A program made the position numbers and the translations under genes. 56,860 nucleotides of DNA from assembly GCF_000447205.1 (NCBI RefSeq), contig NZ_AUWY01000135.1, forward strand, positions 1 to 56,860, written 5' to 3'. Source of the stretch: Sphingobium ummariense RL-3. Its GTDB lineage: Bacteria > Pseudomonadota > Alphaproteobacteria > Sphingomonadales > Sphingomonadaceae. Below, piece by piece: positions 33,402 to 41,303 of this stretch. Below the pieces are notes generated by a model. That model did no database searches and was not told where the DNA came from. It worked only from the letters and a program-made list of their open reading frames with translations. The first letter of the stretch is position 1; each line of letters begins with the position of its first letter.

Positions 33402-34465
33402 ACGCGACCGTTGCGGCACGACCCAAGCCGGCGATCAACAGCTTCGAACGCTATTTGAGCGTCTGGGTGGCGCTCTGCATCGCTGTCGGCATCGCGCTCG
33501 GCTATTCGCTGCCGAATCTGTTCGCAGCCATCGCATCGGCTGAGATCGCGCGCGTGAACCTGGTCGTGGCTGTGCTGATCTGGCTGATGATCGTCCCCAT
33601 GCTGCTCAAGATCGACCTCGGCGCGTTGGGGTCGGTTCGTCAACACTGGAAGGGCGTCGGCGTCACCCTCTTCATCAACTGGGCGGTGAAGCCCTTTTCA
33701 ATGGCGCTGCTCGGCACGCTGTTCCTGGGATGGCTCTTCCGGCCGCTGCTGCCGCAGGGCGAGATCAACGCCTATATCGCCGGGCTCATCCTGCTCGCCG
33801 CCGCCCCCTGCACGGCGATGGTGTTCGTCTGGTCGAACCTGTGCGACGGCGAGCCGACCTATACGCTGAGCCAGGTGGCGCTCAACGACGTGATCATGGT
33901 CTTCGCCTTCGCACCGCTGGTCGGACTGCTGCTCGGGGTCGCCTCGATCACAGTGCCCTGGGACACGCTGCTCATCTCGGTCCTGCTCTATATCGTCGTG
34001 CCCGTCATCGTCGCGCAGATCATTCGTCGGGCGTTGCTATCGTCAGGCGGGCAGCCGGCGCTCGATCGGCTGCTGGCAACGCTTGGGCCGGTGTCGCTGG
34101 TTGCGCTGCTGACGACGCTCGTCCTCCTGTTCGGCTTCCAGGGCCCGGCGATCCTGGCTCATCCGCTGGTCATCGCACTGATTGCCATTCCCATCCTCAT
34201 CCAGGTCTACTTCAATGCGGGCCTGGCCTATTGGCTCAGCCGGCGCTTCGGCGTGGCCTGGTGCGTCGCCGCTCCGGCCGCGCTGATCGGCGCGTCCAAT
34301 TTCTTCGAGCTCGCGGTTGCAGCCGCGATCAGCCTGTTCGGCCTCAATTCCGGGGCCGCGCTCGCGACCGTGGTGGGCGTGCTGGTCGAGGTGCCGGTAA
34401 TGCTGTCTGTCGTCAGCATCGTCAAGAAGACGCGGCCCTGGTACGAGCAACGCGTTCCTGCATGA
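33398..34465 (+). CDS. acr3: Arsenite efflux transporter Acr3
   Basis: A 355-residue membrane protein with ten predicted transmembrane stretches, of the bile-acid/arsenite transporter superfamily. The family signature with the essential Cys is AAPCTAMVFVWSNLCDGEPTY (about residues 132-152). It exports As(III). The GTG start at 33398 overlaps the stop of the preceding reductase (GTGA). It is the efflux step of the operon and needs no ATPase. Confidence 0.93.
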   Translation: MNATVAARPKPAINSFERYLSVWVALCIAVGIALGYSLPNLFAAIASAEIARVNLVVAVLIWLMIVPMLLKIDLGALGSVRQHWKGVGVTLFINWAVKPFSMALLGTLFLGWLFRPLLPQGEINAYIAGLILLAAAPCTAMVFVWSNLCDGEPTYTLSQVALNDVIMVFAFAPLVGLLLGVASITVPWDTLLISVLLYIVVPVIVAQIIRRALLSSGGQPALDRLLATLGPVSLVALLTTLVLLFGFQGPAILAHPLVIALIAIPILIQVYFNAGLAYWLSRRFGVAWCVAAPAALIGASNFFELAVAAAISLFGLNSGAALATVVGVLVEVPVMLSVVSIVKKTRPWYEQRVPA

Positions 34466-34893
34466 TCGCTACACTGCTGGATTCCAGGTCGCTTTCCGAC
34501 CTGATGGCGGAGCTGAGCGCGGCGGGTCTGCCTGCCAGTGATCTCGCCGAGGCGGGACGCCGCTTCTTTCGGTTCGAGGATGATGTTGGCCTTGTCGGCT
34601 ATGGCGGGATCGAAGGCGACGGCTCCGACCGCCTGCTGCGCTCGCTGGTCGTGAAGGCCGATCGGCGCGGATGCGGATTGGGCGGTGCCATTCTCACGGC
34701 AGTCGAACGCGCTGCAGCTGATGAGGGCGCGACTAGCCTGTACCTGCTCACCACGACCGCCGAGCCTTTCTTTCGCCGTCACGGCTATGAAACAGCCGAA
34801 CGGACCGACGTTCCTGCCGTCATCGCGCAATCGGCCGAGTTCCGATCGCTATGCCCGGCGAGCGCCGCCCTTTTGTACAAATGGATTGCCTGA
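34462..34893 (+). CDS. arsN2: GNAT acetyltransferase, ArsN2 type
   Basis: A 143-residue GNAT-fold protein. The acetyl-CoA loop is VKADRRGCGLGGAILTAVE (motif A, Q/R-x-x-G-x-G/A). LYLLTTTAEPFFRRHGYE and SAEFRSLCPASAALL match the C-terminal pattern of ArsN2 proteins encoded in ars operons. ArsN1-type enzymes acetylate phosphinothricin-like arsenicals; the substrate of ArsN2 is less certain. The start overlaps the acr3 stop by four bases. Confidence 0.85.
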   Translation: MIATLLDSRSLSDLMAELSAAGLPASDLAEAGRRFFRFEDDVGLVGYGGIEGDGSDRLLRSLVVKADRRGCGLGGAILTAVERAAADEGATSLYLLTTTAEPFFRRHGYETAERTDVPAVIAQSAEFRSLCPASAALLYKWIA

Positions 34894-35633
34894 TGTCGCG
34901 TCTTCGTATCCTTCCCGAACCCGATCACATGCCCGCGCTGGACCGTGCAATGATCCGGCCCGATCTCGCCGCCGGGCTCGGCGCGCTTGAGCCGAAACCT
35001 CGCATCCTCCTCCTCTACGGCTCGCTGCGCGAGCGGTCGTTCAGTCGCTTCGCGGTCGAGGAAGCGGCCCGGCTGCTCATCCTCTTCGGCGCCGAAGTGC
35101 GGATCTTCGATCCGGCCGATCTCCCGCTCCCCGACCAGATCAAGGACGATGATCACCCGGCGGTGCATGAGCTTCGCGAGCATGCGCTTTGGTCCGAGGG
35201 CATGGTCTGGTGCAGTCCCGAACGGCACGGCCAGATCACCGGCATCATGAAAGCGCAGATCGACCATTTGCCGCTCGAATTCGGCGGCATGCGTCCGACC
35301 CAGGGCCGGACCCTGGCCGTCATGCAGGTTTCGGGCGGATCGCAGTCGTTCAACGCGGTCAACACGTTGCGGCTGCTCGGGCGGTGGATGCGCATGTTCA
35401 CCATCCCCAACCAGTCGAGCATTGCTATGGCGTTCAAGGAGTTCGACGAGGACGGCCGTCTCAGTGCCTCAAGCTATTATGACCGGATCGTCGACGTCAT
35501 GGAGGAGCTGGTGCGCTTCACGGTGCTGACACGTCGCCATGCCGATCAACTCGTGGACCGCTATTCGGAACGCAAGGCGGCAGCCGCCAAGCGCGACGCG
35601 GCCCAAGATCTGGCCTCACGGTCGAAGGCCTGA
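34893..35633 (+). CDS. arsH: ArsH NADPH-dependent FMN reductase / organoarsenical oxidase
   Basis: A 246-residue flavodoxin-fold protein. The FMN phosphate loop is LLYGSLRERSFSRFAVEEA, a hallmark of ArsH, and GRWMRMFTIPNQSSIAMAF lies in the conserved C-terminal half. ArsH oxidises trivalent methyl- and aromatic arsenicals and reduces flavins or quinones. ATG 34893 overlaps the arsN2 TGA in a TGATG arrangement. Last gene of the ars block; the element backbone resumes after about 350 non-coding bases. Confidence 0.92.
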   Translation: MSRLRILPEPDHMPALDRAMIRPDLAAGLGALEPKPRILLLYGSLRERSFSRFAVEEAARLLILFGAEVRIFDPADLPLPDQIKDDDHPAVHELREHALWSEGMVWCSPERHGQITGIMKAQIDHLPLEFGGMRPTQGRTLAVMQVSGGSQSFNAVNTLRLLGRWMRMFTIPNQSSIAMAFKEFDEDGRLSASSYYDRIVDVMEELVRFTVLTRRHADQLVDRYSERKAAAAKRDAAQDLASRSKA

Positions 35634-35823
35634 CGGCCGGGCTCTTCCGATGCGACGCGCTTTCATGCCGTCCTGTGCGTATCGGGAGATCGGGTTGCGG
35701 GTGCCCTTCTTAAGGTCCTCTGCGTCATGAATGCCTGACGCGACAGCGCCTTCGCGCCTTTCGCCAGAGGATGCGGCACATGGGCCATCGCGCTGGCGGC
35801 GGCAACCCGAACGCTCCGGCCGT

Positions 35824-35877
35824 GTTGGCGCGCCGAGGCGCGCCTGCCCGCACCACCCGGACCTTATCGGGTTCCCC
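35824..35877 (+). promoter_or_regulatory. Two-hairpin leader element, copy A
   Basis: Order: GTT, hairpin GGCGCGCC-GA-GGCGCGCC, invariant TGCCCGCACC, hairpin ACCCG-N8-CGGGT, then TCCCC. It ends 103 bases before the ATG at 35981. The same order and the same invariant segments recur before the second ssb with different but still paired stem bases. The remaining part of the 35634-35980 gap holds no supportable gene. Confidence 0.7.
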
Positions 35878-35980
35878 TTGGGCGTTGCCCGGCGGTGCCG
35901 CCGCCGCTTTTTCGATGGCCCGGAGGGTGCGCATCCGGCGGGAAGGCCGCCGGCCCTGCGACACGGAAAGGCAATCCCTC

Positions 35981-36922
35981 ATGACCAGCTCCCTTTCAGC
36001 AGTGCTCCAAGCACTCGAACTCGGCCATCTCGACCTGATGGGCGACCAACGCTCGATGGAAGCGCCGCCGCCGGCCGAAGCGCTCGAACAGACCGTCAGC
36101 GCCATCTGGAGCGATCTCTTCGCGCTCTTCCCCTTCACCGCGCTCGAACGCGACATCGAGGATCTGGGCTGGGGCTTCGTCAATCTCTTCCACCGCGCGG
36201 CCGCCAAGAAGCATCAGCTGATCGACCGCCTGACCGACGAGATCCGGCTCCTGCTCGCCGAGCAGGACGGATCGGAGATCGCGACCGCTGATCTCGAGGA
36301 CAAGATCGATCTCGCCCGCAAGGTCGAGCAGTCCGCCCAGGCCTATGAGGGGATGCGCGACACCGCGGCGCGCCACTATCTGCATGAGACCGGCCGCTCC
36401 TGGGTGCCCGCGACCGGCAACCGCATCTCGCTCGGCACGACCGCTGCGATCGTCGATGGCCGGGCCTATTTGCAGGCGCGGCGCGAGCGGGTGCGCGATG
36501 CCAATATGGTCCATGGCACGCCCGTGGTCTTCGCCGGCGGGCGCCTTCGCTTCGCCAGCGACGACGAGGCCAAGCAGTTTGCCGACAATCTGCTGCGGAC
36601 CCTCAAGGCCGTGCGCGAACGTGTGGGCGACATGTATCTCGTCCATGGCGGCGACATGAAGGGCATCGAGCGTCTTGCAGCATCCTGGGCCGAGCAGAAC
36701 GGCATCCAGCAGCTGCGGTTCGGCCTTGATCGCAAGCTTGGCGATCGTGCCGGCTTCCGGCGCAACGAGCAGATGCTCTCGGTCAAGCCGCGCTACGTCA
36801 TTGCCTTCCAGGGCAACGGCGTCACCGAAAGGCTGGTGGTCGAGGCCAAGGCGCGCGGCATCCATGTCGTCGATCGCCGCGGACCGCTCGGAACGCCGCC
36901 GGCGGCTTTATCTCGCGGCTGA
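35981..36922 (+). CDS. DUF2493 (SLOG-like) domain protein
   Basis: A 313-residue protein common on alphaproteobacterial plasmids. The C-terminal third is the DUF2493 domain, a Rossmann-like relative of the SLOG/DprA nucleotide-sensing folds: GDMYLVHGGDMKGIERLAASWA supplies the glycine-rich loop and YVIAFQGNGVTERLVVEAKARGI the second conserved block. The N-terminal two thirds are helical. I take ATG 35981; the open frame upstream to 35771 runs through the structured leader and is Arg/Ala-rich. Function unknown; SLOG proteins often bind nucleotide-derived ligands. Confidence 0.82.
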   Translation: MTSSLSAVLQALELGHLDLMGDQRSMEAPPPAEALEQTVSAIWSDLFALFPFTALERDIEDLGWGFVNLFHRAAAKKHQLIDRLTDEIRLLLAEQDGSEIATADLEDKIDLARKVEQSAQAYEGMRDTAARHYLHETGRSWVPATGNRISLGTTAAIVDGRAYLQARRERVRDANMVHGTPVVFAGGRLRFASDDEAKQFADNLLRTLKAVRERVGDMYLVHGGDMKGIERLAASWAEQNGIQQLRFGLDRKLGDRAGFRRNEQMLSVKPRYVIAFQGNGVTERLVVEAKARGIHVVDRRGPLGTPPAALSRG

Positions 36923-36929
36923 CCGCCGT

Positions 36930-36955
36930 GCCGGCCGCTTCGGCGGCCGGCTTTT
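36930..36955 (+). terminator. Rho-independent terminator after the DUF2493 gene
   Basis: GCCGGCCGC-TTCG-GCGGCCGGC followed by TTTT. A 9-bp stem with a TTCG tetraloop, seven bases after the stop codon. Confidence 0.9.
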
Positions 36956-36980
36956 CTCAATCTCGCGGATTCCGGTGCCG

Positions 36981-37000
36981 GAGGGGAGGGGGCGGGGCGG
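36981..37000 (+). promoter_or_regulatory. G-rich leader motif, copy 4
   Basis: GAGGGGAGGGGGCGGGGCGG, 34 bases before the ATG at 37035. Shares the GGGGAGGG core with four other leaders. Confidence 0.45.
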
Positions 37001-37034
37001 ATGCGTCCCTTGTTCCCTTCGGAGGTTCCGCATC

Positions 37035-37703
37035 ATGTTCATGCCCGATCGCGCCAGTGCGTGCGCGCTCCTTGCCTTCCGCGCCGCGCATGGCCGCCAC
37101 TGGAAGGCGAAGCTGCTGTCCTTATGGTCGACAGGCCGCGATGTGGACGAAGCCGATGGCGCTTACTTACGGCATCTTCGCAACCAGGCCGGTCCCTCCT
37201 GGCTCCGCCAGCTGACGCCGCGCCGCTGGCGCGCGATCGAAAGATTGGCGGCGCCCGGCGATCCGGTGCTTGCAGCCGTGTTTCTCGATCGAGCGCGCGA
37301 ATTTCATCGCGGCGCGCAGATTGGCGCGCCTATTGCGCTTGCGCCGGCACTGCACTTGCTCGCGATCTCCTGCGAACTGGGTTTGAAGGCGCATCTTTTG
37401 GGTCATGGCTGGACGGACGATGCGCTGGCCCGCGATATCCGTCATGACCTTGTCCGCGCCCTCGACGAGGCGCGGCAGCTAGGCCTGCCGGCGCCCGGTC
37501 GTCCGCTGGCCGATTTCATCAAGAGCCTCGGCCCGGCCTATGCCGTGCATCGGATCGACGCGCTGGTGGCAGGTGGCTATGCCTGCGACATCGGCGCCGT
37601 GCTTTGCGAGACCGGGCAGCTCCTCGATGCCGTGGCGGCCTGCCTGAGGCCAGCCACGCCAGGCGCCGCCACCTTGCGTACCTCCTCTTCCCCCTCCGCG
37701 TGA
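37035..37703 (+). CDS. Plasmid protein with a HEPN-like C-terminal domain
   Basis: A 222-residue protein of two parts. The N-terminal 60 residues (HGRHWKAKLLSLWSTGRDVDE, then AYLRHLRNQAGPSWLRQLTP) match a pattern I associate with small conserved proteins encoded beside ArdC-type genes. The rest is helical, and HLLAISCELGLKAHLLGHG plus DIRHDLVRALDEARQLGL look like a HEPN domain, though without a clean R-x4-6-H ribonuclease motif. GGAGG lies before the ATG. No nucleotidyltransferase partner is adjacent. Could be an RNA-binding or inactive HEPN protein. Confidence 0.6.
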   Translation: MFMPDRASACALLAFRAAHGRHWKAKLLSLWSTGRDVDEADGAYLRHLRNQAGPSWLRQLTPRRWRAIERLAAPGDPVLAAVFLDRAREFHRGAQIGAPIALAPALHLLAISCELGLKAHLLGHGWTDDALARDIRHDLVRALDEARQLGLPAPGRPLADFIKSLGPAYAVHRIDALVAGGYACDIGAVLCETGQLLDAVAACLRPATPGAATLRTSSSPSA

Positions 37704-37963
37704 TCGTGCAACGGACGTCGTGTCGAGCCCGCGAGTGGCCATGCGAAGGATCTACAATCCCGTCCTGCGGCTCAAGGGACGGGCAGATAAGGCACGGGCG
37801 TAAGGTCCGCGAGATGCCGGACCGGCGTGCTCGGCAAAGCCGGCAATATCGGCGGTTTCGCTGGGTGGGCTCCGGTCATGGCCCAAGCGACGCACCGTCC
37901 TTCTCCTCATCTGACCCCTAAGCCGGCCGTCCGGCCCATCCAACCCGCAAGCCATCGGGCCGA

Positions 37964-38013
37964 GTTGCCGTGTGCCACGGCTGCCCGCACCACCCCTTGT
38001 CTCGGGGTTCCCC
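37964..38013 (+). promoter_or_regulatory. Two-hairpin leader element, copy B
   Basis: Order: GTT, hairpin GCCGTG-TGC-CACGGC, invariant TGCCCGCACC, hairpin ACCCC-N7-GGGGT, then TCCCC. It ends 97 bases before the ssb ATG. Compared with copy A, both stems change sequence but keep complementarity (ACCCG/CGGGT against ACCCC/GGGGT). The rest of the 37704-38110 gap has no supportable gene. Confidence 0.7.
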
Positions 38014-38110
38014 GGCGCTGCGCTGCCGGTGGATGGGCCGTCCTGTCCGCCTTGGCCGGGGATCAGTCGAAGGGACGGTCCCTTGGACCCACATCGAAGG
38101 AACTCAGGCC

Positions 38111-38518
38111 ATGCAGAACCTCGTCATCCTCGCCGGCAATGTCGGTGGCACGCCGGAAACCCGCACCACCCAGGGCGGCACCCGCATTACCCATTTCAGC
38201 CTCGCCACCTCGCGCCCGAAGCGCGACAGCAACGGCAAGATCCTGCGCGACGACAACAATCGCCGCCTCGAGGACACCGAATGGCACCGGATCACCTGCT
38301 TCAACGGCGTCGGCAAGACGGTCGAGCAATATGTCGACAAGGGTATGAAGGTCATGGTCCGGGGCCGTATCCACTACACCCGCTGGACCGACAGCGAGAA
38401 TATCGAACGCTACGGCGTCGAGATCATCGCCGACGAGGTGACCTTCCTCACCCGCGCCAAGTCCAACGAGAATAGCGGCGGCGGCAACGAGCCCGAAGAC
38501 GATGAAATCCCCTTCTGA
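38111..38518 (+). CDS. ssb: Single-stranded DNA-binding protein SSB
   Basis: A 135-residue SSB. The OB fold opens MQNLVILAGNVGGTPETRTT, with the usual ITHFSLATSR, TEWHRITCFNGVGKTVEQYV and MKVMVRGRIHYTRWTD segments. The linker is Asn/Gly-rich and the C-terminus ends with the acidic tip DDEIPF that docks partner proteins. It would coat transferred single strands after entry. Leader copy B lies about 100 bases upstream and a strong terminator follows, so this is a monocistronic unit. Confidence 0.93.
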   Translation: MQNLVILAGNVGGTPETRTTQGGTRITHFSLATSRPKRDSNGKILRDDNNRRLEDTEWHRITCFNGVGKTVEQYVDKGMKVMVRGRIHYTRWTDSENIERYGVEIIADEVTFLTRAKSNENSGGGNEPEDDEIPF

Positions 38519-38531
38519 GCTCGGACAGGGC

Positions 38532-38560
38532 GGCCCGGCGGCATCGCCGCCGGGCCTCTT
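38532..38560 (+). terminator. Rho-independent terminator after ssb
   Basis: GGCCCGGCGG-CATCG-CCGCCGGGCC, a 10-bp stem, followed by TCTT. It lies between the convergent ssb and SNase-like genes and could serve both strands. Confidence 0.8.
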
Positions 38561-38593
38561 ATCCTGTTCAGGCGCGGCATGGTCCCAAGCGGA

Positions 38594-39028
38594 TCAGCGG
38601 GATCGGCATCGCCCCTTGGCATAGCGCTCCCAGCGCAGCACGGTGCCGGTCGCAATCATCGCGCAGCTGAGATCGCCGATGCCGGGCGCGTTGCACCAGG
38701 CGCCGGTCCGGTTGCCCTTGGCTTCGCCGGTCGAGACGCAGCGCATGGTGGGGCCAGCCACGCGAATATGCCCGGTGGATGTCTGGCCGCGCGGTCCGCC
38801 AAGCAGGCGCACCAACGCATCGCGGGCGGCCGGGCCACTTGCTCTCGGACAGGGCTGGCCGGGGCGGCAGCTGTTGTCGATCTCGCGCGCGGCAATGCCG
38901 GCGAGCCGCACATGGGCGCCCTCGCGGCACCAGATCGGGCCATCGCCATCCCAGACGCGCGTCGGTGTGCAGGCGAAGGTCTGATCATTGGGGACCACGG
39001 CGGCGGCAAGCAGGAGCGGGAACAGCAT
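38594..39028 (-). CDS. SNase-like (thermonuclease family) protein
   Basis: A 144-residue protein. The N-terminus is hydrophobic (MLFPLLLAAAVV), suggesting export. The SNc-like core reads TRVWDGDGPIWCREGAHVRLAGIAAREI, corresponding to the D-G-D and V-R-L-x-G-I-D-A-P-E blocks of staphylococcal nuclease-like proteins; the final acidic residue is kept in REI, but the DGDT Thr is replaced. Several cysteines could form disulfides. Opposite in strand to its neighbours. Nuclease activity is not assured. Confidence 0.7.
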   Translation of the reverse strand: MLFPLLLAAAVVPNDQTFACTPTRVWDGDGPIWCREGAHVRLAGIAAREIDNSCRPGQPCPRASGPAARDALVRLLGGPRGQTSTGHIRVAGPTMRCVSTGEAKGNRTGAWCNAPGIGDLSCAMIATGTVLRWERYAKGRCRSR

Positions 39029-39231
39029 CCGGCGGGGCTAACCGACAAGCGGCGGCCTGTCATCCGGACCCGTTGGATGGAGCGGCAGGCAGGGCAAGGG
39101 GTGGGGCGCGACATCGGCGGGGACCTGGCCTCCTGGCCGGCGGGTTCGCCCGCTCTCAATCGGCGCGATCCTTGGTCCACCCGGTGACCTTTTGCGATCA
39201 ACCCGCAAGGGGTCCGGTCGCTTCGCTACGG

Positions 39232-39256
39232 CTTTTTGGGCCTCCAGCCAAAAAAG
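39232..39256. terminator. T-stem/A-stem hairpin, possible bidirectional terminator
   Basis: CTTTTTGG and CCAAAAAAG pair across an eight-base loop with one bulge. It sits in the 305-base gap between the SNase-like gene and the small ORF at 39334; I see no gene in that gap. Confidence 0.4.
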
Positions 39257-39333
39257 TGATCGCGGCCACCGGCCGGACACATCGGGCGCCTGTCGAGCGG
39301 GACGAACCCGCCGGCGCGCAAAGGAGCCTCGAC

Positions 39334-39498
39334 ATGTTCACCGACATCGCAATCGCTCGCCGCCACGCCTTCAGCCTCTCGCGCAGCCTCATGATGGTCA
39401 CCTTCGTCATCGCGATCGGGCAGCATTACGGGGTTATCACCGCCGAAGACGCCGACGGCAGCGTCGCCATCGTCACCGAATTCGATCCCTTTGCCTGA
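39334..39498 (+). CDS. Small conserved plasmid protein, 54 residues
   Basis: ATG 39334 is preceded by AAGGAG at a good distance. The product MFTDIAIARRHAFSLSRSLM continues with a hydrophobic MVTFVIAIGQHYGVIT and an acidic tail ending DPFA. The composition is protein-like and the ribosome site is strong. I do not recognise a family with certainty. The much longer open frame starting at 38779 runs antisense to the SNase-like gene and is not needed. Confidence 0.55.
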   Translation: MFTDIAIARRHAFSLSRSLMMVTFVIAIGQHYGVITAEDADGSVAIVTEFDPFA

Positions 39499-39605
39499 CG
39501 GCTCGACCGGGAGCCGCTCGGCTCCCGGTTATTCCCCGCGCTTCGCTCGCGGCTTGCGCCGAAGACGAGAACCGATTGTTCAGATGCCGCGACTATGCTG
39601 CGATA

Positions 39606-40127
39606 ATGACGATTGAGGCTGCGATAGCGAATGCCGGCGATGATGCCCTGTGGGCGCGCGTCACCCAGGAGGTGAACGCCTGGCGCGGTGCCTGTCTGCA
39701 ATGCTTCGCCGCGGTGGAGGTGGCCGTTACCGAGACTTTGCTGCATCTGAGCGCTCAGCCGGGACGAGGACAGTCGGTGAAGCTACGGCATTTGGTCGGG
39801 CAACGGCTCGATGACCTTGCTGCACTCGTCAATGAGGGCGGCCCCTTTTCCGTGGAGGGAAAGGGTGTCGCGAGCCTGCTGGCGGAATTTCGGCACCAGG
39901 AAGGGCTGCGCACGATGCTCGCCCATGGCCAGGCGAAGCTGACAGTCGAACGGACCAGTCGATGGGCCGCCATCTTTCGTGTGATCGCGATCCGGGCACG
40001 GCAGGCTGATCGTTCGACGCTCGTGATCGAAGAGAACGAGGCGGCGGAGAGGCTTCAGCAGCTCCGTAAGGTATCGCAGAAATTGTGTTCTGCACTTGGC
40101 AATCTGCGACGGGCGGTTGCCGTCTGA
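39606..40127 (+). CDS. Helical protein with a HEPN-type R-x4-H motif
   Basis: A 173-residue all-helical protein. LRTMLAHGQAKL contains R-x4-H followed by G, the arrangement of the HEPN ribonuclease motif, and it follows a helix (CLQCFAAVEVAVTETLLHL) of the sort that packs in HEPN dimers. The C-terminal part (VIEENEAAERLQQLRKVSQKL) can form a coiled coil. No obvious antitoxin or nucleotidyltransferase is next to it. There is no clear ribosome binding site at ATG 39606. Function is a proposal based on one motif. Confidence 0.5.
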   Translation: MTIEAAIANAGDDALWARVTQEVNAWRGACLQCFAAVEVAVTETLLHLSAQPGRGQSVKLRHLVGQRLDDLAALVNEGGPFSVEGKGVASLLAEFRHQEGLRTMLAHGQAKLTVERTSRWAAIFRVIAIRARQADRSTLVIEENEAAERLQQLRKVSQKLCSALGNLRRAVAV

Positions 40128-40265
40128 AAGTCGGATTTCTCTGCATCTATGCGCTGAGAATGGCGGCTCCGGCGCGGCCGGACCGGGCTCTAGGCTTCGC
40201 CCTGAGCCTTGTGCCAAGTCTCAGCCCATTCGGGTGACGATCCCTGCCGTGACTGCTCGCACTTC

Positions 40266-40616
40266 TCAACCCTGCGCGCAAACTATGGCCCGGCCGGTCG
40301 CGCCGCGCGCTGGAGGGCAGTTGGCCAGGCCCGCACGCAGGTGCTCATCGTGCAGCAATATGTGCCAGGGACGGTCATGGCCCCGCGCCGCGAGATAATA
40401 GGCCGCGCCGTCGCAGCCGACCATGCGGCATCGGGCCTGCCGGTCGATGAGGCTGGCGCCTGCTCCATGGAGCCCGATCAGGGCATCGACATCCTCGCGC
40501 ATCAACGCACCGCAGCGGCGGCATTGCGATCGGACGAGGATCTGGCGCAGCCGCATCGCCTGGAGTGACGCGGTCCAGGCCGGGGCAAGGCGGAAGAGAG
40601 TGGCGCTGCTCGTCAT
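40266..40616 (-). CDS. Small protein with possible zinc-binding cysteines
   Basis: A 116-residue ORF. Two cysteine pairs (QCRRCGAL and RCRMVGC, about 30 residues apart) could bind zinc, and the segment between (REDVDALIGLHGAGASLIDRQA) reads like a folded domain. It is on the minus strand, in a neighbourhood of small backbone genes. I believe it is a real conserved hypothetical protein but cannot name the family. Its start region is not supported by a clear ribosome site. Confidence 0.5.
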   Translation of the reverse strand: MTSSATLFRLAPAWTASLQAMRLRQILVRSQCRRCGALMREDVDALIGLHGAGASLIDRQARCRMVGCDGAAYYLAARGHDRPWHILLHDEHLRAGLANCPPARGATGRAIVCAQG

Positions 40617-40745
40617 GATGGGCGGAGGATAGCGCCGGGCTCTCCGCGGAGCCAGAGAATCAGGACACCGCGATCATCTCTTCGCGATCCCGCCCGCCAA
40701 GACCTTCCTCCTGTCGGCTTGCCTGGCCGGCGCGCGCGCCCGCGC

Positions 40746-40764
40746 AAGCCCGCTTTGCGGGCTT
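40746..40764. promoter_or_regulatory. GC hairpin in the divergent intergenic region
   Basis: AAGCCCGC-TTT-GCGGGCTT lies between the minus-strand gene at 40266-40616 and the plus-strand gene at 40876. No T-run follows on either strand. Role unknown; the gap of 259 bases holds no other structure I would support. Confidence 0.35.
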
Positions 40765-40875
40765 CTCCACTGCCGTTGCGACCCTGCCGGTGCGCGGCCG
40801 CGCTCTGCCGCCGGCCCTTGGCACGCCTGTCGGAAGGCCCCGGCGGGCGGGGCCGGACAGATCAGGAGCGTTCTC

Positions 40876-41268
40876 ATGTCCCAATCCTCCCCGAATGCGA
40901 TGAGCCAGGCCGAGCGGATCGCCCGCGTCGCCGAACTCAATGACGCGCTTCGCCGGTCCATCCATAGCCCGGGCCGCAACCAGATCGTGATGACTGCGGG
41001 CGTTGCGGCGCTGATCGGCGACGTCGCCCTGTTCCGCGGCTTTCGCCGCCGCGCGGAGATCCTCCGGATCGTGCGCGACTATGACAGCTTCACGCCCGAC
41101 AACGATCCGATCGACGAGCATGATTTCGGCCGCTTCGAGTTCGAGGATGCGATCCTCTACTGGAAGATCGACTATTACGATCTCGAGCTCGCCTATGGCT
41201 CGCCGGATGCCGCGAACCCCGAGGTCACGACGCGCGTGCTCACTATCCTGCTGGCCGACGAATATTGA
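40876..41268 (+). CDS. DUF3768 domain protein
   Basis: A 130-residue protein of the DUF3768 family, small proteins widespread on alphaproteobacterial plasmids. The block FTPDNDPIDEHDFGRFEFEDAILYWKIDYYD is the family core, and the C-terminal VTTRVLTILLADEY is its usual ending. CAGGAG lies before the ATG. Function unknown. The two hairpins at 41278-41334 follow directly and may separate it from the next unit. Confidence 0.85.
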   Translation: MSQSSPNAMSQAERIARVAELNDALRRSIHSPGRNQIVMTAGVAALIGDVALFRGFRRRAEILRIVRDYDSFTPDNDPIDEHDFGRFEFEDAILYWKIDYYDLELAYGSPDAANPEVTTRVLTILLADEY

Positions 41269-41277
41269 TCCGGCGCA

Positions 41278-41303
41278 GCCATCCCCCCGACCGGGGGGAT
41301 GGC
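41278..41303 (+). terminator. GC-rich hairpin after the DUF3768 gene
   Basis: GCCATCCCCCC-GACC-GGGGGGATGGC is an 11-bp perfect stem nine bases after the stop codon. No T-run follows, so it may be an attenuating or stabilising hairpin rather than a strict terminator. Confidence 0.5.

Noticed and set aside
35771..35980. N-terminal extension of the DUF2493 protein from 35771
   Set aside because: It translates the two-hairpin leader into Arg/Ala/Pro-rich sequence; ATG 35981 opens a normal protein.
37827..38110. Open frames running from 37827 or 37970 into ssb
   Set aside because: They cross the structured leader, are Pro/Ala/Arg-rich, and the SSB fold begins exactly at ATG 38111.
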